Positions 52,649 through 62,473 of a stretch of DNA of 64,000 nt are shown here, one piece after another. Every line of letters starts with the position of its first letter. The first letter of the stretch is position 1. The notes under the pieces were generated by a model. The model had not been told where the DNA came from. It did no database searches and saw only the letters and a list, made by a program, of their open reading frames with translations. The translations under genes were made by a program, and so were the position numbers. The DNA is from Marinobacter persicus (GTDB lineage Bacteria > Pseudomonadota > Gammaproteobacteria > Pseudomonadales > Oleiphilaceae). The stretch spans positions 124,001 to 188,000 of the forward strand of contig NZ_FOSC01000001.1 of the NCBI RefSeq assembly GCF_900114155.1, in the 5' to 3' direction.

Positions 52649-53520
52649 AAAACCGCTCCTATCAACCTCTCCAACCCTTGTTCCTGAGACACTTTCGCTT
52701 CCCAGCCTAAACGTTTCAATGCTGTATTATCTACTTCTACAGACATCAACTCGCCCTCTCTCATTGGTATATCACCAAAGCCAAGCTGAGTTTTAATATC
52801 AGGTCTTTTACTTTTATATATGTCGTACAAAGTGGCCACAAAACTTCGCACACTGCTTAATTCACCAGTGCCAACATCGAACTCGCTATATGATAGTAGC
52901 TGTTCAGATTTCTTCAGTGCTGTCAAATAGGCCGAAACCACATCATCAATGTATATGAAGTCCCTTAATTGCCTTCCATCTGTTAAGGGAATTCGATCAC
53001 CGCCTTTTTCTAACTGACTCACTAACCATGGCACGAACTTTTTCTGATCGTCCCCAGGGCCATACATATGTTCCAGCCGAAAATTTACCACCTTAATATA
53101 TTCGCTTTTCCTCTTGAGCCATTCGGAAAAATGCTTCTTCGACAATGAATAGGCATTCAAATATTTGGGGAGTAAAGTGTCAGTATTAAAAAAGGTATGT
53201 GTATTGGAGGAGATGGCGGCGTCAACTACCTTCAAACCGAATAGTAGATTGCTTTCGATAACCTCATAATCCGTCTGTCCATGACGCCCATAACTACAGG
53301 CTGTATGAATAACAAAATCGACTTTTTTGGATTTAAAGGCATGGTCTATCGCCACCAGATCAACGTCAAACACGCTAACCTGGTCCAGTAGGTGTTTTAT
53401 TCTCCAGGTATCCGAAGTAGAACGCTTTAGAATCGTCACTCGGTAGCCCTGCGCAAGCAGAGCTTCCAGTAAATGACTACCTAAAAATCCGGTCGCACCA
53501 GTGAGGAGTACGTGCTTCAT
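52645..53520 (-). CDS. CDP-4-keto-3,6-dideoxyglucose reductase-like (paratose/abequose synthase)
   Basis: A 291-residue SDR. HVLLTGATGFLGSHLLEALL binds NADPH; AYSLSKKHFSEWLK has the Tyr/Lys pair. Its place between ddhC and a tyvelose-type epimerase matches prt (rfbS) of Salmonella D1 and Yersinia, which makes CDP-paratose. Abequose synthase (Abe, RfbJ) is the alternative in the same fold. The adjacent Tyv-like gene favours paratose. GC content is below the neighbouring ddh genes. Confidence 0.78.
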   Translation of the reverse strand: MKHVLLTGATGFLGSHLLEALLAQGYRVTILKRSTSDTWRIKHLLDQVSVFDVDLVAIDHAFKSKKVDFVIHTACSYGRHGQTDYEVIESNLLFGLKVVDAAISSNTHTFFNTDTLLPKYLNAYSLSKKHFSEWLKRKSEYIKVVNFRLEHMYGPGDDQKKFVPWLVSQLEKGGDRIPLTDGRQLRDFIYIDDVVSAYLTALKKSEQLLSYSEFDVGTGELSSVRSFVATLYDIYKSKRPDIKTQLGFGDIPMREGELMSVEVDNTALKRLGWEAKVSQEQGLERLIGAVL

Positions 53521-54833
53521 CAGAAATTCAGCCCAAAAAACTCTTCGAGCTTTTCACCAACAAAATCGAAGTGCTCCTGGCCCAATGACGGCTGAACACC
53601 CAGCCAGAATGTCTGATTCATCGTCCGGTCAGTATTTGTCAGCTCACCGACTACGCGATATTCCACATTCTGAAAATAAGGCTGACGGGTCAGATTGCCG
53701 GCGAATAACAGGCGGGTGCCAATCTTGTGTTGATCCAGAAACTTCAGCAGGTCAACGCGCTGCACCCCGGCACTTTCTTTCAACGTTACCGGGAAGCCAA
53801 ACCACGAAGGATCGCTGTTGGGCGTTGGTTCAACAATCTCCAGATAATCCCCAAGACTCGCAAGCCGGGCCTTCAGGAGGTCGAAATTGCGCCTGCGGGT
53901 GGCGATGAAGTCAGGCGCCCGTTCCAACTGGGCCAGCCCGCATGCCGCCTGCATATCGGTAATTTTCAGGTTATAGCCCAGGTGCGCGTACACATACTTG
54001 TGATCATATCCAAACGGCAAGGTACCAAACTGCTGACCGAAACGGTTACCACAGGTATTGTCGCAACCCGGCGCACAGTAGCAGTCGCGGCCCCAGTCCC
54101 GAAAAGATTCGGCAATCATTTTAAGTGTCGGATTATTGGTAAAAACAGCGCCGCCCTCACCCATGGTTATATGGTGCGCGGGATAAAAACTCAGTGTGGC
54201 AATATCACCCCAAGTACCCACCATCTGGCCATCGTAGGTTGCACCGAGCGCATCGCAGCAGTCCTCTACCAGCCAGAGGTTGTATTTCTCACAGAGGGCT
54301 TTGACTTTTGCCAGATTAAACGGGTTGCCCAGGGTGTGCGCCAGCATGATGGCTTTGGTTTTCGGGGTAATTGCGTCCTCGATAAGGTCAGCATTGATGT
54401 TATGGGTTCTACCATCGACATCCACGAAAACCGGCACCGCGCCAAACTGGACAATAGGGTTTACCGTTGTCGGGAAGCCAGCCGCCACACCGATGACCTC
54501 ATCGCCTTTTTTAATCGCACGTTCGCCCAGCTTGGGCGACGTCAAGGTGCTGAAAGCAACCAGATTGGCAGACGAACCGGAATTAACCGTGAGCAGGTGC
54601 TTTACTCCAATGAATCCAGCCAGTTTCTGCTCAAATTCTACGTTGAACCGGCCAGTGGTAAGCCAACCATCCAGAGAAGCCTCAACCATCAGCTGCAACT
54701 CTCGTGCGCCGATGACCTTACCGGATGGCGGAATTACTGAATCGCCCGGAGCAAAGGGCTTCGGGGCCAGTGCTTCACTGGCGTACTTCTCAACCAGTGT
54801 ACCTATCTCTTCGCGAATGCTTTCTAGTGTCAT
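53520..54833 (-). CDS. ddhC: CDP-4-dehydro-6-deoxyglucose 3-dehydrase (E1)
   Basis: A 437-residue PMP-dependent, iron-sulfur dehydrase that removes the C3 hydroxyl with the E3 reductase. It has the aminotransferase fold, but the usual Schiff-base lysine is replaced by histidine: [17 protein letters not shown]. The iron-sulfur ligand cluster is [16 protein letters not shown]. These two features are diagnostic of E1. Length matches the Yersinia and Salmonella enzymes (437). It starts 38 bp after ddhB. Confidence 0.95.
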   Translation of the reverse strand: MTLESIREEIGTLVEKYASEALAPKPFAPGDSVIPPSGKVIGARELQLMVEASLDGWLTTGRFNVEFEQKLAGFIGVKHLLTVNSGSSANLVAFSTLTSPKLGERAIKKGDEVIGVAAGFPTTVNPIVQFGAVPVFVDVDGRTHNINADLIEDAITPKTKAIMLAHTLGNPFNLAKVKALCEKYNLWLVEDCCDALGATYDGQMVGTWGDIATLSFYPAHHITMGEGGAVFTNNPTLKMIAESFRDWGRDCYCAPGCDNTCGNRFGQQFGTLPFGYDHKYVYAHLGYNLKITDMQAACGLAQLERAPDFIATRRRNFDLLKARLASLGDYLEIVEPTPNSDPSWFGFPVTLKESAGVQRVDLLKFLDQHKIGTRLLFAGNLTRQPYFQNVEYRVVGELTNTDRTMNQTFWLGVQPSLGQEHFDFVGEKLEEFFGLNF

Positions 54834-54871
54834 GAGTTGCCTGCAATAAAATCTTTACGTGAATATAGAAT

Positions 54872-55939
54872 TCAGTGAGCCTGATACCGGGCGATCTGAT
54901 CCAGAGTCATCTGGTGGACGTCGCCCTGCCCTAGCCAGCATTGGTGCCACTCTACAATGCTGCCCAGAGTCCGGGCCAACGACCAGCGAGGTTGCCACTT
55001 CAGGCAGGATGTCGCCTTCGATATGTCCAGCTTCAATAATTGAGCTTCGTGGGGCTGCGGGTTGTTATCCAGTTGCCAACTGGCACCATCCCCCCAATGT
55101 GTGACCATGTGATCCAGAATCCATTCCACTGGTTGAACGTCTTCATCCCGCGGGCCAAAGTTCCAGCCTTCAGCGTAGGTCTCACCTTCGCTATACAACT
55201 TTTCAGCGAGCATCAGATATCCGCTGAGCGGTTCCAGAACGTGTTGCCAGGGGCGGGTTGCCAAGGGGTTACGGATCACAACCGGCTGTTTCTGCTCAAA
55301 GGCCCTGAGGATATCCGGAATCAGGCGATCTTCCGCCCAATCACCGCCACCGATTACATTACCAGCGCGAGCTGAAGCCATCGCTGCCGAGTCCGGTGAG
55401 TTAAAAAAGGAACTTCGATACGCCGCCGTCACCAGTTCCGAGCAACCTTTGCTGTTGCTGTAGGGGTCGTGTCCGCCCATTGGTTCGTGTTCACGGTAGC
55501 CCCAGACCCACTCACGATTCTCATAGCACTTATCTGTAGTAACATTAACAATGGCTTTCAGGTCTGGGCATTGGCGTGCCGCCTCCAGTACATGTACCGT
55601 TCCCATTACATTGGTGCTGTAGGTTTCCACCGGCTTCCGATAAGACAGTCGCACCAGAGGCTGGGCCGCCATATGGATCAGAATGTCCGGGCTGAAAGCT
55701 TTCATGCTAGCACTAACAGCCGCCAGATCACGGATATCGCCGGTTTCAGATTGCATACCATCTGCCACCCTGGCTTCCAGAAACAACGCGGGCGTGGTTG
55801 GTGGCTCAAGTGCGAAACCTTTTACTTCTGCCCCCATACTTTGAAGCCACAGTGACAACCAGCTGCCTTTAAACCCGGTGTGGCCGGTTAGAAATACCTT
55901 TTTGCCTTTCCAGAAGGCTGGATTTACCGCTGAAACCAT
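54872..55939 (-). CDS. ddhB: CDP-glucose 4,6-dehydratase
   Basis: A 355-residue SDR that makes CDP-4-keto-6-deoxyglucose. KVFLTGHTGFKGSWLSLWLQ, NVTTDKCYENREWVWGYREH and DPYSNSKGCSELV (Tyr/Lys) are the family signatures. It starts 5 bp after the ddhA stop, in the standard order. Confidence 0.95.
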   Translation of the reverse strand: MVSAVNPAFWKGKKVFLTGHTGFKGSWLSLWLQSMGAEVKGFALEPPTTPALFLEARVADGMQSETGDIRDLAAVSASMKAFSPDILIHMAAQPLVRLSYRKPVETYSTNVMGTVHVLEAARQCPDLKAIVNVTTDKCYENREWVWGYREHEPMGGHDPYSNSKGCSELVTAAYRSSFFNSPDSAAMASARAGNVIGGGDWAEDRLIPDILRAFEQKQPVVIRNPLATRPWQHVLEPLSGYLMLAEKLYSEGETYAEGWNFGPRDEDVQPVEWILDHMVTHWGDGASWQLDNNPQPHEAQLLKLDISKATSCLKWQPRWSLARTLGSIVEWHQCWLGQGDVHQMTLDQIARYQAH

Positions 55940-55944
55940 GCTGT

Positions 55945-56718
55945 TTAATCCCAGATTTTCCAGGGAGCATTGCCACTTTCCCAGAGTTCTTCAAGATGGT
56001 TTTTGTCCCGCAGGGTATCCATTGGCTGCCAGAAACCCTGGTGTTCATAGGCCATCAGCTCACCGTCTTCTGCGAGGTTAATCAAAGGTGACTGTTCCCA
56101 GATGGTGCTGTCGTCAGCCAGATAATCCAGAACCTTTGGTGTCAGCACGAAGAACCCGCCATTAATCATGGCGCCATCCCCTTTGGGCTTTTCTTTAAAG
56201 TTCATCACCTGCCGATTCTGAATATCCAGGGCTCCGAATCGCCCCGGCGGATAGGTGGCTGTCAGCGTGGCCGCTTTGCCATGATCCTTGTGGAAACGAA
56301 GAGTATCCGCAATATCAATATCACCGACACCGTCGCCATAGGTGAAACAGAAAGCTTCTTCATCCTGAACATATTTCGCAACACGGCGCAGGCGCCCGCC
56401 GGTCATTGAGTCCTCGCCTGTATCCACCAGAGTTACGTTCCAAGGCTCGGCCCGCTTGTTGTGTACTTCCATATTATTGTCACGCATATTGAATGTGACA
56501 TCCGACATATGCAGGAAGTAGTTGGCAAAATACTCCTTGATGACGTAGCCCTTGTAACCGCAGCAGATCACGAAATCATTGATGCCGTGTGCAGAGTAGA
56601 TTTTCATGATGTGCCAGAGAATTGGCTTGCCACCAATTTCCACCATCGGCTTGGGGCGCGTGCTGGTTTCTTCACTCAGACGCGTACCCAGACCGCCTGC
56701 CAAGATAACTGCCTTCAT
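55945..56718 (-). CDS. ddhA: Glucose-1-phosphate cytidylyltransferase
   Basis: A 257-residue nucleotidyltransferase. [40 protein letters not shown] and [14 protein letters not shown] are typical. It makes CDP-glucose from glucose-1-phosphate and CTP, the first step of the 3,6-dideoxyhexose pathway; the nearby pgm provides its substrate. Length is the family's 257. Confidence 0.96.
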   Translation of the reverse strand: MKAVILAGGLGTRLSEETSTRPKPMVEIGGKPILWHIMKIYSAHGINDFVICCGYKGYVIKEYFANYFLHMSDVTFNMRDNNMEVHNKRAEPWNVTLVDTGEDSMTGGRLRRVAKYVQDEEAFCFTYGDGVGDIDIADTLRFHKDHGKAATLTATYPPGRFGALDIQNRQVMNFKEKPKGDGAMINGGFFVLTPKVLDYLADDSTIWEQSPLINLAEDGELMAYEHQGFWQPMDTLRDKNHLEELWESGNAPWKIWD

Positions 56719-56736
56719 CCTTCCTCCAGAATTGAA

Positions 56737-57726
56737 TTAGTTCGAGCTTACAAATGCATCAGAATAGAACCGCGAGGCCGGAAGACCCGCTTCGCCAAGC
56801 ATTTCCCGTGCTGAATGGATCATTACCTCTGAACCACAGGCGTAAACGATCGCTTTCTCGACGTCGAATTCCGCTTCAAGCAGTGCGTCCTGCACGTACC
56901 CGGAAGCGCCCGACCACTCATGGCATGCTTGTGACAAAACGGCCGTGAAGTCAACGTTGATATTGGCGAAGTCCGGTTTCCAGAAAAATTCTTCAGGGCG
57001 GCGATTGCCCCATAAGACAAGCATCCTCCGGCCATCGACTTCTTCAGGGTTTGCATCCAGGTGCTCAAGCAACGCTTTTACCGGTGCGATACCTGTACCC
57101 GTGGCAAGGAACACAACCGTATCAGGCGGATCCTCCCGGAAGAAAAATGTGCCGAGCGGCCCTTCCAGCCTTAGCAGGTCATTTGTCTGGGCCTCGTTGA
57201 ACCAGTAATGGCTCATCTCCCCGGCTTCAACCTTTTTTATATATAAAGCAATGCAGCCATCCTGCCTCGGTGAATTGGAAATCGAGTAGCTTCTTCTGAT
57301 GCCGCCTTTACCAATCACATCAACGTATTGCCCCGGAAGAAACCTGACCGCCTGCCCCGGGGGAAACCGGAGCACTACCTCTATAACCTGTTCAGTCAGC
57401 TTCGTGAGCGAGCTGATCCGGCAAGGGACCGTCCTGGCCGGGTAGTCAACCAGTACGCCAAGATCCTCCGCATCCAGGGCAACATCGGAAACAGCCGTTC
57501 TGCAGCAGGTTAAAACAGCCCCACTCACGACATCTTCAGCTGTTATGGACTCCTCAGCTTTGATTGCCTTCGTTTCGCCTTCAAGAACCTTCGCTTTACA
57601 AACCCCGCACCGGCCAGTCCTACAGCTGTACTCGAGAAAAATACCCTGCTGAAGTGCGGCATCCAGGATTGTCTGCTCGCCACTGACACTGAATGTCTTA
57701 CCATTGGCTAATTTTACTGAGGCCAT
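56737..57726 (-). CDS. ddhD: CDP-6-deoxy-glucoseen reductase (E3)
   Basis: A 329-residue flavo-iron-sulfur reductase that passes NADH electrons to the E1 dehydrase. The plant-type [2Fe-2S] domain has CRTGRCGVCKAKV and a later TCC; the FAD region has RRSYSISNSP and the NAD region FLATGTGIAPVKALLEHL. It is the promoter-proximal ddh gene, as in Salmonella (rfbI first). Confidence 0.94.
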   Translation of the reverse strand: MASVKLANGKTFSVSGEQTILDAALQQGIFLEYSCRTGRCGVCKAKVLEGETKAIKAEESITAEDVVSGAVLTCCRTAVSDVALDAEDLGVLVDYPARTVPCRISSLTKLTEQVIEVVLRFPPGQAVRFLPGQYVDVIGKGGIRRSYSISNSPRQDGCIALYIKKVEAGEMSHYWFNEAQTNDLLRLEGPLGTFFFREDPPDTVVFLATGTGIAPVKALLEHLDANPEEVDGRRMLVLWGNRRPEEFFWKPDFANINVDFTAVLSQACHEWSGASGYVQDALLEAEFDVEKAIVYACGSEVMIHSAREMLGEAGLPASRFYSDAFVSSN

Positions 57727-57729
57727 ATT

Positions 57730-58635
57730 TTAACGTTTCAATGATCTTTTGAGTTTGCCGGCCAGCCTACGGGCAAAACCAGGACGTGACTTCCACAGGA
57801 AATCCTTGATTCGGCTAACCACTTCAGGGTCTTCGCAAATATCCGACGGTAGTTCATGAACCGCTTTTTCTGAGACCTCTACCCGAAGCGTGCTGTTACT
57901 TCCACAGTGCTCACCAGACCCGTCAAACCCGATATTCTGAACCAGGGACTGGGTCGGGCCCAGGCATAGCCCACCGACCTTGAATATCGAAGCGTACCAA
58001 TAAATTGCCCAGGTATTGATGCTGCCAGATTTATTCAACTCAACCTGTGACCAGAAATTATGATTGTCATCCAGATTGAACCGATACCTGTCCTGGCTGG
58101 AAAACTCAGAGAACAACTTATCTGCATCTTTTTCAAAGTGCGCCCACCGATCACTCCAGGTTGCCCAGCCCCAGCAGTTCATAACCCGCCAGAGGAAAGC
58201 ATCGGCCAGGCCCGCAGTATCGATAGGGTAATTCCAACCGCTAATATGCCAGACTCTTTTTTCATCTTTATAGAAATCAAGCGCATCGTTCATAAACCGT
58301 AAAAACACCGGGCTGGTCACCATATCGTCTTCCATAACGATAACCATTCCGTAACGCCCAACAACATCCGTAACGCCATCAATGATGTTTGCAGCCAGGC
58401 CCCAGTTCTGCTCCCGCTCAACAACCGTTATGCTTTTAAAGCCAGTCAATGTGCTTATGTAATCCCGCACTTCCTGAACCTGACCGGTAGCCTTAGAGTT
58501 TTTCGCTCCATCAGCATAAATAATCAGGTCGCTATCGCTGGCAAGTGCATTTTTTTTCAAGGATTCCAGAGTCTGACGTGTATGCCAGGGGCGGTTGTAA
58601 ACAAAAACCACGATTGGGGCTACTTCAGATTGCAC
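57730..58635 (-). CDS. Glycosyltransferase of GT-A type
   Basis: A 301-residue protein: VAPIVVFVYNRPWHTRQTLE, DLIIYADGAKN and VIVMEDDMVTSPVFLRFMND (DxD-like EDD). It resembles the N-acetylglucosaminyltransferase-I-like group seen in surface polysaccharide loci. GTG at 58635 is preferred because AGAGGTG lies seven bases before it; an earlier GTG at 58665 overlaps the FkbM gene. It ends 4 bp before ddhD begins. Confidence 0.8.
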   Translation of the reverse strand: MQSEVAPIVVFVYNRPWHTRQTLESLKKNALASDSDLIIYADGAKNSKATGQVQEVRDYISTLTGFKSITVVEREQNWGLAANIIDGVTDVVGRYGMVIVMEDDMVTSPVFLRFMNDALDFYKDEKRVWHISGWNYPIDTAGLADAFLWRVMNCWGWATWSDRWAHFEKDADKLFSEFSSQDRYRFNLDDNHNFWSQVELNKSGSINTWAIYWYASIFKVGGLCLGPTQSLVQNIGFDGSGEHCGSNSTLRVEVSEKAVHELPSDICEDPEVVSRIKDFLWKSRPGFARRLAGKLKRSLKR

Positions 58636-58651
58636 AGATTCACCTCTAGAA

Positions 58652-59374
58652 TTAAGACTTCGCACCTTCCAGCCTCTTGAAAAATACAGTATTCATCGAT
58701 TTTGCGAAAATTGAATACTCATACTGCATCAGATAGTTTGAGACTTCAGAGTCTCTCAAGCCATCCAGAGAAGTTCCCAGTATTTCGACAAGAATAACAC
58801 CCGGTGTGTATTTCTGAAGATCCAGAGACTTAAGAACCGCAAGATCCAGCCCCTCTACGTCCACACTCAAAAAGTCTATCTGCTTTCCGTGAGGCAGATG
58901 CTCATCAAGTATTTTATCAAGCCTCATGGTCTCTAACTCAACGACGGACTCAATCTCATATCCACCCTTACCATTTCGCTCTTCTGAAATAGCCGGGTCA
59001 AAGCCGTTCAAGGCAGGTTCGTTGAACATATAGTATTTGAGTTTTTCAGGCTGCTCTGAAACAGGGACTTCAAGGTTGACATCCCGGGGCCTAACCCTGG
59101 AGAAATCCTGCATACTTCCCGGCCTTGCATCTATATTGATGCCATTCCACCCTTTTCTATAGAAATAGTAGGTGTTAGAAAATCTTTTCGGGTGATGCGC
59201 GCCTACGTCAACGTAGAAACCAACGCTTTTTCTATCAAATATTCTTTTTAGAATCATATCCTCACCTTCCTGAGAATATGACTTTTCCCAATATCTCGGG
59301 AAATATTTATTCCTTATCCTCGAAAAAACACCGAAAAGGAATTCAGGCATATACTTTTTAATCGTTCTTTTCAA
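58652..59374 (-). CDS. FkbM-family methyltransferase
   Basis: A 240-residue FkbM-type SAM methyltransferase: SQEGEDMILKRIFDRKSVGF, YVDVGAHHPKRFSNTYYFY and IDFLSVDVEGLDLAVLKSLD (the DVEG motif is diagnostic). Such enzymes O-methylate sugars of surface polysaccharides. The TTG at 59374, eight bases after GGAGG, is the favoured start; TTG at 59389 and ATG at 59338 are alternatives. It overlaps the end of the flippase gene. Confidence 0.85.
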   Translation of the reverse strand: MKRTIKKYMPEFLFGVFSRIRNKYFPRYWEKSYSQEGEDMILKRIFDRKSVGFYVDVGAHHPKRFSNTYYFYRKGWNGINIDARPGSMQDFSRVRPRDVNLEVPVSEQPEKLKYYMFNEPALNGFDPAISEERNGKGGYEIESVVELETMRLDKILDEHLPHGKQIDFLSVDVEGLDLAVLKSLDLQKYTPGVILVEILGTSLDGLRDSEVSNYLMQYEYSIFAKSMNTVFFKRLEGAKS

Positions 59375-60686
59375 CCAGTGCCCCTCCAAATATGCTTTTA
59401 TTCAATCGATAGAAATTCGGCCTTGTTTCTACCCAGAAAAGATCAAAAAGGTACGCGGCAAATGCGTATGAAATAATTGTTGATAAAGCTGCGCCGAGTA
59501 ATCCATAGCTCTCAATGAGATAATAATTGAGAATGATATTCATAACGGCGCCCAGAAGCTGGTTGATAAACCTGTACTTTTGTAAGTTTTCAGACAAGTA
59601 CCACTTCCCGCTCGCAGCTCCCGCGAAGACGAAAATACAGGCCCATATATGTATCTCCAGAACCTGAGAAGCTTCTTTATAATCCGGCCCATACAGAAAC
59701 TCGACCAACTGGCCGCCGAGAACGGAAAAGGTTACACCGAAAAGAATCGCTAGCCAGATCAGGAAAAAGTACAACCTCGACAACCGCTTTTCGTACAAAG
59801 CTTTCGACTGCGCTTTGGCATTCAGAATTGCCGGAAATAACGAGGCAGAAATCATCACTGGAACGAAATAAACCGCTTCGCTCAGGCGAACCGCGGCAGA
59901 GTAGATACCAACTTCATGCGCCCCGAGCATTTCCTTTACCATGATCTGATCGATGCGCATATAAATCATCACCACCAGTGATGACAGGATCAAGGGCCAC
60001 GAATCTTTCAGTAACGCTTTTGCAATATTCCAGTCAAAGTTCCTGAAAAAGCCAGTATCTGTTTTCAACCGGAAAGCAACGAAATAGCTTAGAGCCAACC
60101 CGAGAACATCAGAGGCAGCCACCACCACAAACCAGAGAAGGTCTGCCTCCGTGAGCACCAGATACACCTTGATGAGGGACGACAGAGTAAGCTGGAAAAC
60201 CTTACAGATGGAGATGAGTTTACCCAGCACCTGCGACTGGAAGTAGAACTCCACTACCTCAAAACCCTGAAAAACCAAACCTGCTGCAATAATGAAAATA
60301 TACAGATTGGTGGAGGCATCGTTAGAGGTAAATGGCATAACCAATGCCATTATAGCCATCACCAGAAACGCGCCAGCCACTTTCAGCCAGAAGGCAGTAC
60401 CCAACCAAGTGTCTCGCAACTCGGGCTGGTTGACCAGCTCACGTATCAGAATCCCGTCCAGCCCCAGCTTGGCAATACCACCGAAGATTGCGGTGAAAGC
60501 CAGCACATAGCTAAACACGCCAAATTGTTCCGGCCCAAGATAACGGGCGACCCAGACACCAACCAACAGGCCGGCGAAGATACGCAGTATTTTCTCAGCC
60601 ATCATCCATGAGGTATTTGCCGCGTAACGCCGAAAGCCTTTGTGGCGTTTCAGTGCCCGAATCTTTCCGTGTAGAGCAGTTAACAC
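59358..60686 (-). CDS. wzx: Polysaccharide flippase (Wzx)
   Basis: A 442-residue polytopic membrane protein with about twelve to fourteen hydrophobic segments. FAGLLVGVWVARYLGPEQFG is the classic Wzx opening (RYLGPEqFG). It flips lipid-linked O-units across the inner membrane. It is the first gene of the large polysaccharide operon (minus strand) and is preceded by a 422-bp gene-free leader. The GTG at 60686 is used as start. Confidence 0.92.
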   Translation of the reverse strand: MLTALHGKIRALKRHKGFRRYAANTSWMMAEKILRIFAGLLVGVWVARYLGPEQFGVFSYVLAFTAIFGGIAKLGLDGILIRELVNQPELRDTWLGTAFWLKVAGAFLVMAIMALVMPFTSNDASTNLYIFIIAAGLVFQGFEVVEFYFQSQVLGKLISICKVFQLTLSSLIKVYLVLTEADLLWFVVVAASDVLGLALSYFVAFRLKTDTGFFRNFDWNIAKALLKDSWPLILSSLVVMIYMRIDQIMVKEMLGAHEVGIYSAAVRLSEAVYFVPVMISASLFPAILNAKAQSKALYEKRLSRLYFFLIWLAILFGVTFSVLGGQLVEFLYGPDYKEASQVLEIHIWACIFVFAGAASGKWYLSENLQKYRFINQLLGAVMNIILNYYLIESYGLLGAALSTIISYAFAAYLFDLFWVETRPNFYRLNKSIFGGALVEKND

Positions 60687-61108
60687 CGGCCAGTTTCCAA
60701 CAGTGACCTGAGTTCTTTTACTTGCTTACCTGCTCCGTATAGATCAACACTGACGTCAGTATTCGCCCCCAACAATAACTTTGTTTCGGAGTACCGCCAC
60801 AAGTTTACGAGCAAATTCAAAAAATCCATGCTTAAACCGTCGCTTTCATTGACCTTCGGAGTTTCGGGTATAAAGAATTCGGCGCTTTCATAATGCAGGT
60901 CTGTAGATTCCCCACCTTAAAATTGATTTCTCGACTGTAGTGGTAGAATTTCTGGCGTTAATCAACGAACACTGATAGCGAATAGTCTTTTCGCACACCA
61001 AAGCCTTGACTCTCGATCAACTTTTCAATGTTACTCAAGACGGTGCGACCTGTTCCAGTAACGGGCTTGGAAGACGCTTCACCTTTTCCAAGTTCCAAGC
61101 CATCTTAG
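60687..61108. other. Gene-free leader upstream of the polysaccharide operon
   Basis: A 422-bp stretch without a convincing gene. A GGCGGTAC octamer (ops-like) lies at 60792-60799 on the minus strand. A short minus-strand frame ending in TAA at 60958 reads SNIEKLIESQGFGVRKDYSL and SVFVD; it could be the tail of a lost gene or chance. No tRNA or known riboswitch was recognised. The long leader is consistent with antiterminator or RNA-level control of the wzx operon. Confidence 0.6.
60792..60799 (-). promoter_or_regulatory. Candidate ops element (RfaH-type)
   Basis: GGCGGTAC on the minus strand matches 7 of 8 bases of the ops core GGCGGTAG, about 105 bp upstream of the wzx start, the expected place for RfaH-dependent long polysaccharide operons. 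An eight-base match is weak evidence, and the surrounding JUMPstart sequence was not seen. Confidence 0.25.
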
Positions 61109-62431
61109 TTATGCGATAGCACTATCCAACCATTCTTTAAGGGCTCGCTTGGCACACTCTTCACCATGCACCAACCGGATGTCTTTCGGCATGCGGTTCA
61201 TGCCCTTCACAAAACCCACCAATCCCTGCTGATCAGCATGCGCAGAGTAACCACCAATGGTTTCCACTCTGGCACGGATGGTGTGTTTTTCGTCATCCAG
61301 CCACACATAGCCGTTGTTGGGACCGTAGCGTTGTATGTCGCGGCCGGGGGTGCCTTCGGCCTGGTAGCCTACGAAGAGTACATCGTGCCTTTCATCGCCC
61401 AGCATCGCCTTGAGGTAGTTGACGATGCGCCCGGCGTTGCACATGCCGCTGCCGGCGACAACGATGGCCGGGCGGGCGCTGCGGGCCAGGTGGTGGACCA
61501 TTTTCAGGTGTTCGTGGTGGCCTTCCACGGTTAGCAAGTTGCTGAAGGCCAGCGGTTTGCGGCTCTGTTGCAGTCGGGCGTGAGCTTCTTCGTCCCAGTA
61601 GGGTTGCAGTTCGCGGTAGGCGGCGGTGAATTTGGCCGCCAGGGGCGAATCGAGTATTACGGGCAGTTCCTCGCTGATGATCTCTTCGAGTTCGTACAGC
61701 AATTCCTGTGTTCTGCCGATGCTGAAGGCCGGGATGAGTACGGTGCCTTGGTTTTGAAGAGCCCGGTCTATGGCGGCTTTCAGGCGGTGTTTTCGGTCTT
61801 CCCGGCTTTCGTGGTTTCGGTCGCCGTAGGTGCTTTCGAGTACCAATACGTCGGCTTTTTCAGGCGACTTTGGCGCCGGCAGCAGCGGTGTGTGGCTGGC
61901 GCCCAGGTCCCCGCTGAAGACGATGCGGGTGCCGTTGTGGTCAACCTCTACATAGGCGGAGCCGAGTATGTGGCCGGCCCGTTGCAGGCGTATGTCTACC
62001 CGGTGTTCCGGGGTGTCTATTACAGTGTGCCATTGGTTGTAGGGTAATGGCAGCAGGCGTTGTTCGATGGTGGCCAGGTATTGTTCCACCAGTTGCCTGT
62101 CGCGGCTGATGCCGAGTTTGAAGGCGTCTTCCAGTACCAGGGGCAGCAGTTTGGCCGAGGGCCGGTAGCAGATGATGGGCCCGGTGTAGCCTGCGGCCAG
62201 TAGCCAGGGTATGCGGCCCACGTGGTCTATGTGTACGTGGGTGGCGATGAGCGCCTGGATGCCGCCGGTGCCGAAGTCAATTTCCTGGGTGCTGCGTGTG
62301 TTGCCGGCTTCCTGGCCCTGGAACAGGCCGCAGTCTACTAGCAGGCTGTTTTCGGGGTTGATGTGGAGTTGGTGGCAGGAGCCGGTTACGCCGGTTTTGG
62401 CGCCGTGGTGTTCTATGTTTACGTTTGGCAT
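61109..62431 (-). CDS. Beta-CASP metallo-beta-lactamase-fold ribonuclease-like protein
   Basis: A 440-residue MBL-fold protein with the beta-CASP insertion: THVHIDHVGRIP is the HxHxDH metal motif, VFSGDLGASHTPLL and VLVLESTYGDRNH are motifs 3 and beta-CASP motif A, and the C-terminal VGYQAEGTPGRDIQRYG, with GYSAHADQQGL and RLVHGEECAKRAL, belongs to the RMMBL (RNA-specificity) part. Related proteins cleave RNA. ATG at 62431 is used. It is a stand-alone gene followed by the polysaccharide leader on the same strand. Confidence 0.9.
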   Translation of the reverse strand: MPNVNIEHHGAKTGVTGSCHQLHINPENSLLVDCGLFQGQEAGNTRSTQEIDFGTGGIQALIATHVHIDHVGRIPWLLAAGYTGPIICYRPSAKLLPLVLEDAFKLGISRDRQLVEQYLATIEQRLLPLPYNQWHTVIDTPEHRVDIRLQRAGHILGSAYVEVDHNGTRIVFSGDLGASHTPLLPAPKSPEKADVLVLESTYGDRNHESREDRKHRLKAAIDRALQNQGTVLIPAFSIGRTQELLYELEEIISEELPVILDSPLAAKFTAAYRELQPYWDEEAHARLQQSRKPLAFSNLLTVEGHHEHLKMVHHLARSARPAIVVAGSGMCNAGRIVNYLKAMLGDERHDVLFVGYQAEGTPGRDIQRYGPNNGYVWLDDEKHTIRARVETIGGYSAHADQQGLVGFVKGMNRMPKDIRLVHGEECAKRALKEWLDSAIA

Positions 62432-62473
62432 TTCCTTTGCCCTCTTTACTGATACTGATAAAGATTGTTTTTT

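Noticed and set aside
53727-54740. A 337-codon plus-strand frame opposite ddhC
   Set aside because: It is antisense to a diagnostic E1 dehydrase and has no family motif.
60958-61100. Short minus-strand frame in the wzx leader
   Set aside because: Under 50 codons, no ATG, no family resemblance; kept only as a note in the leader entry.
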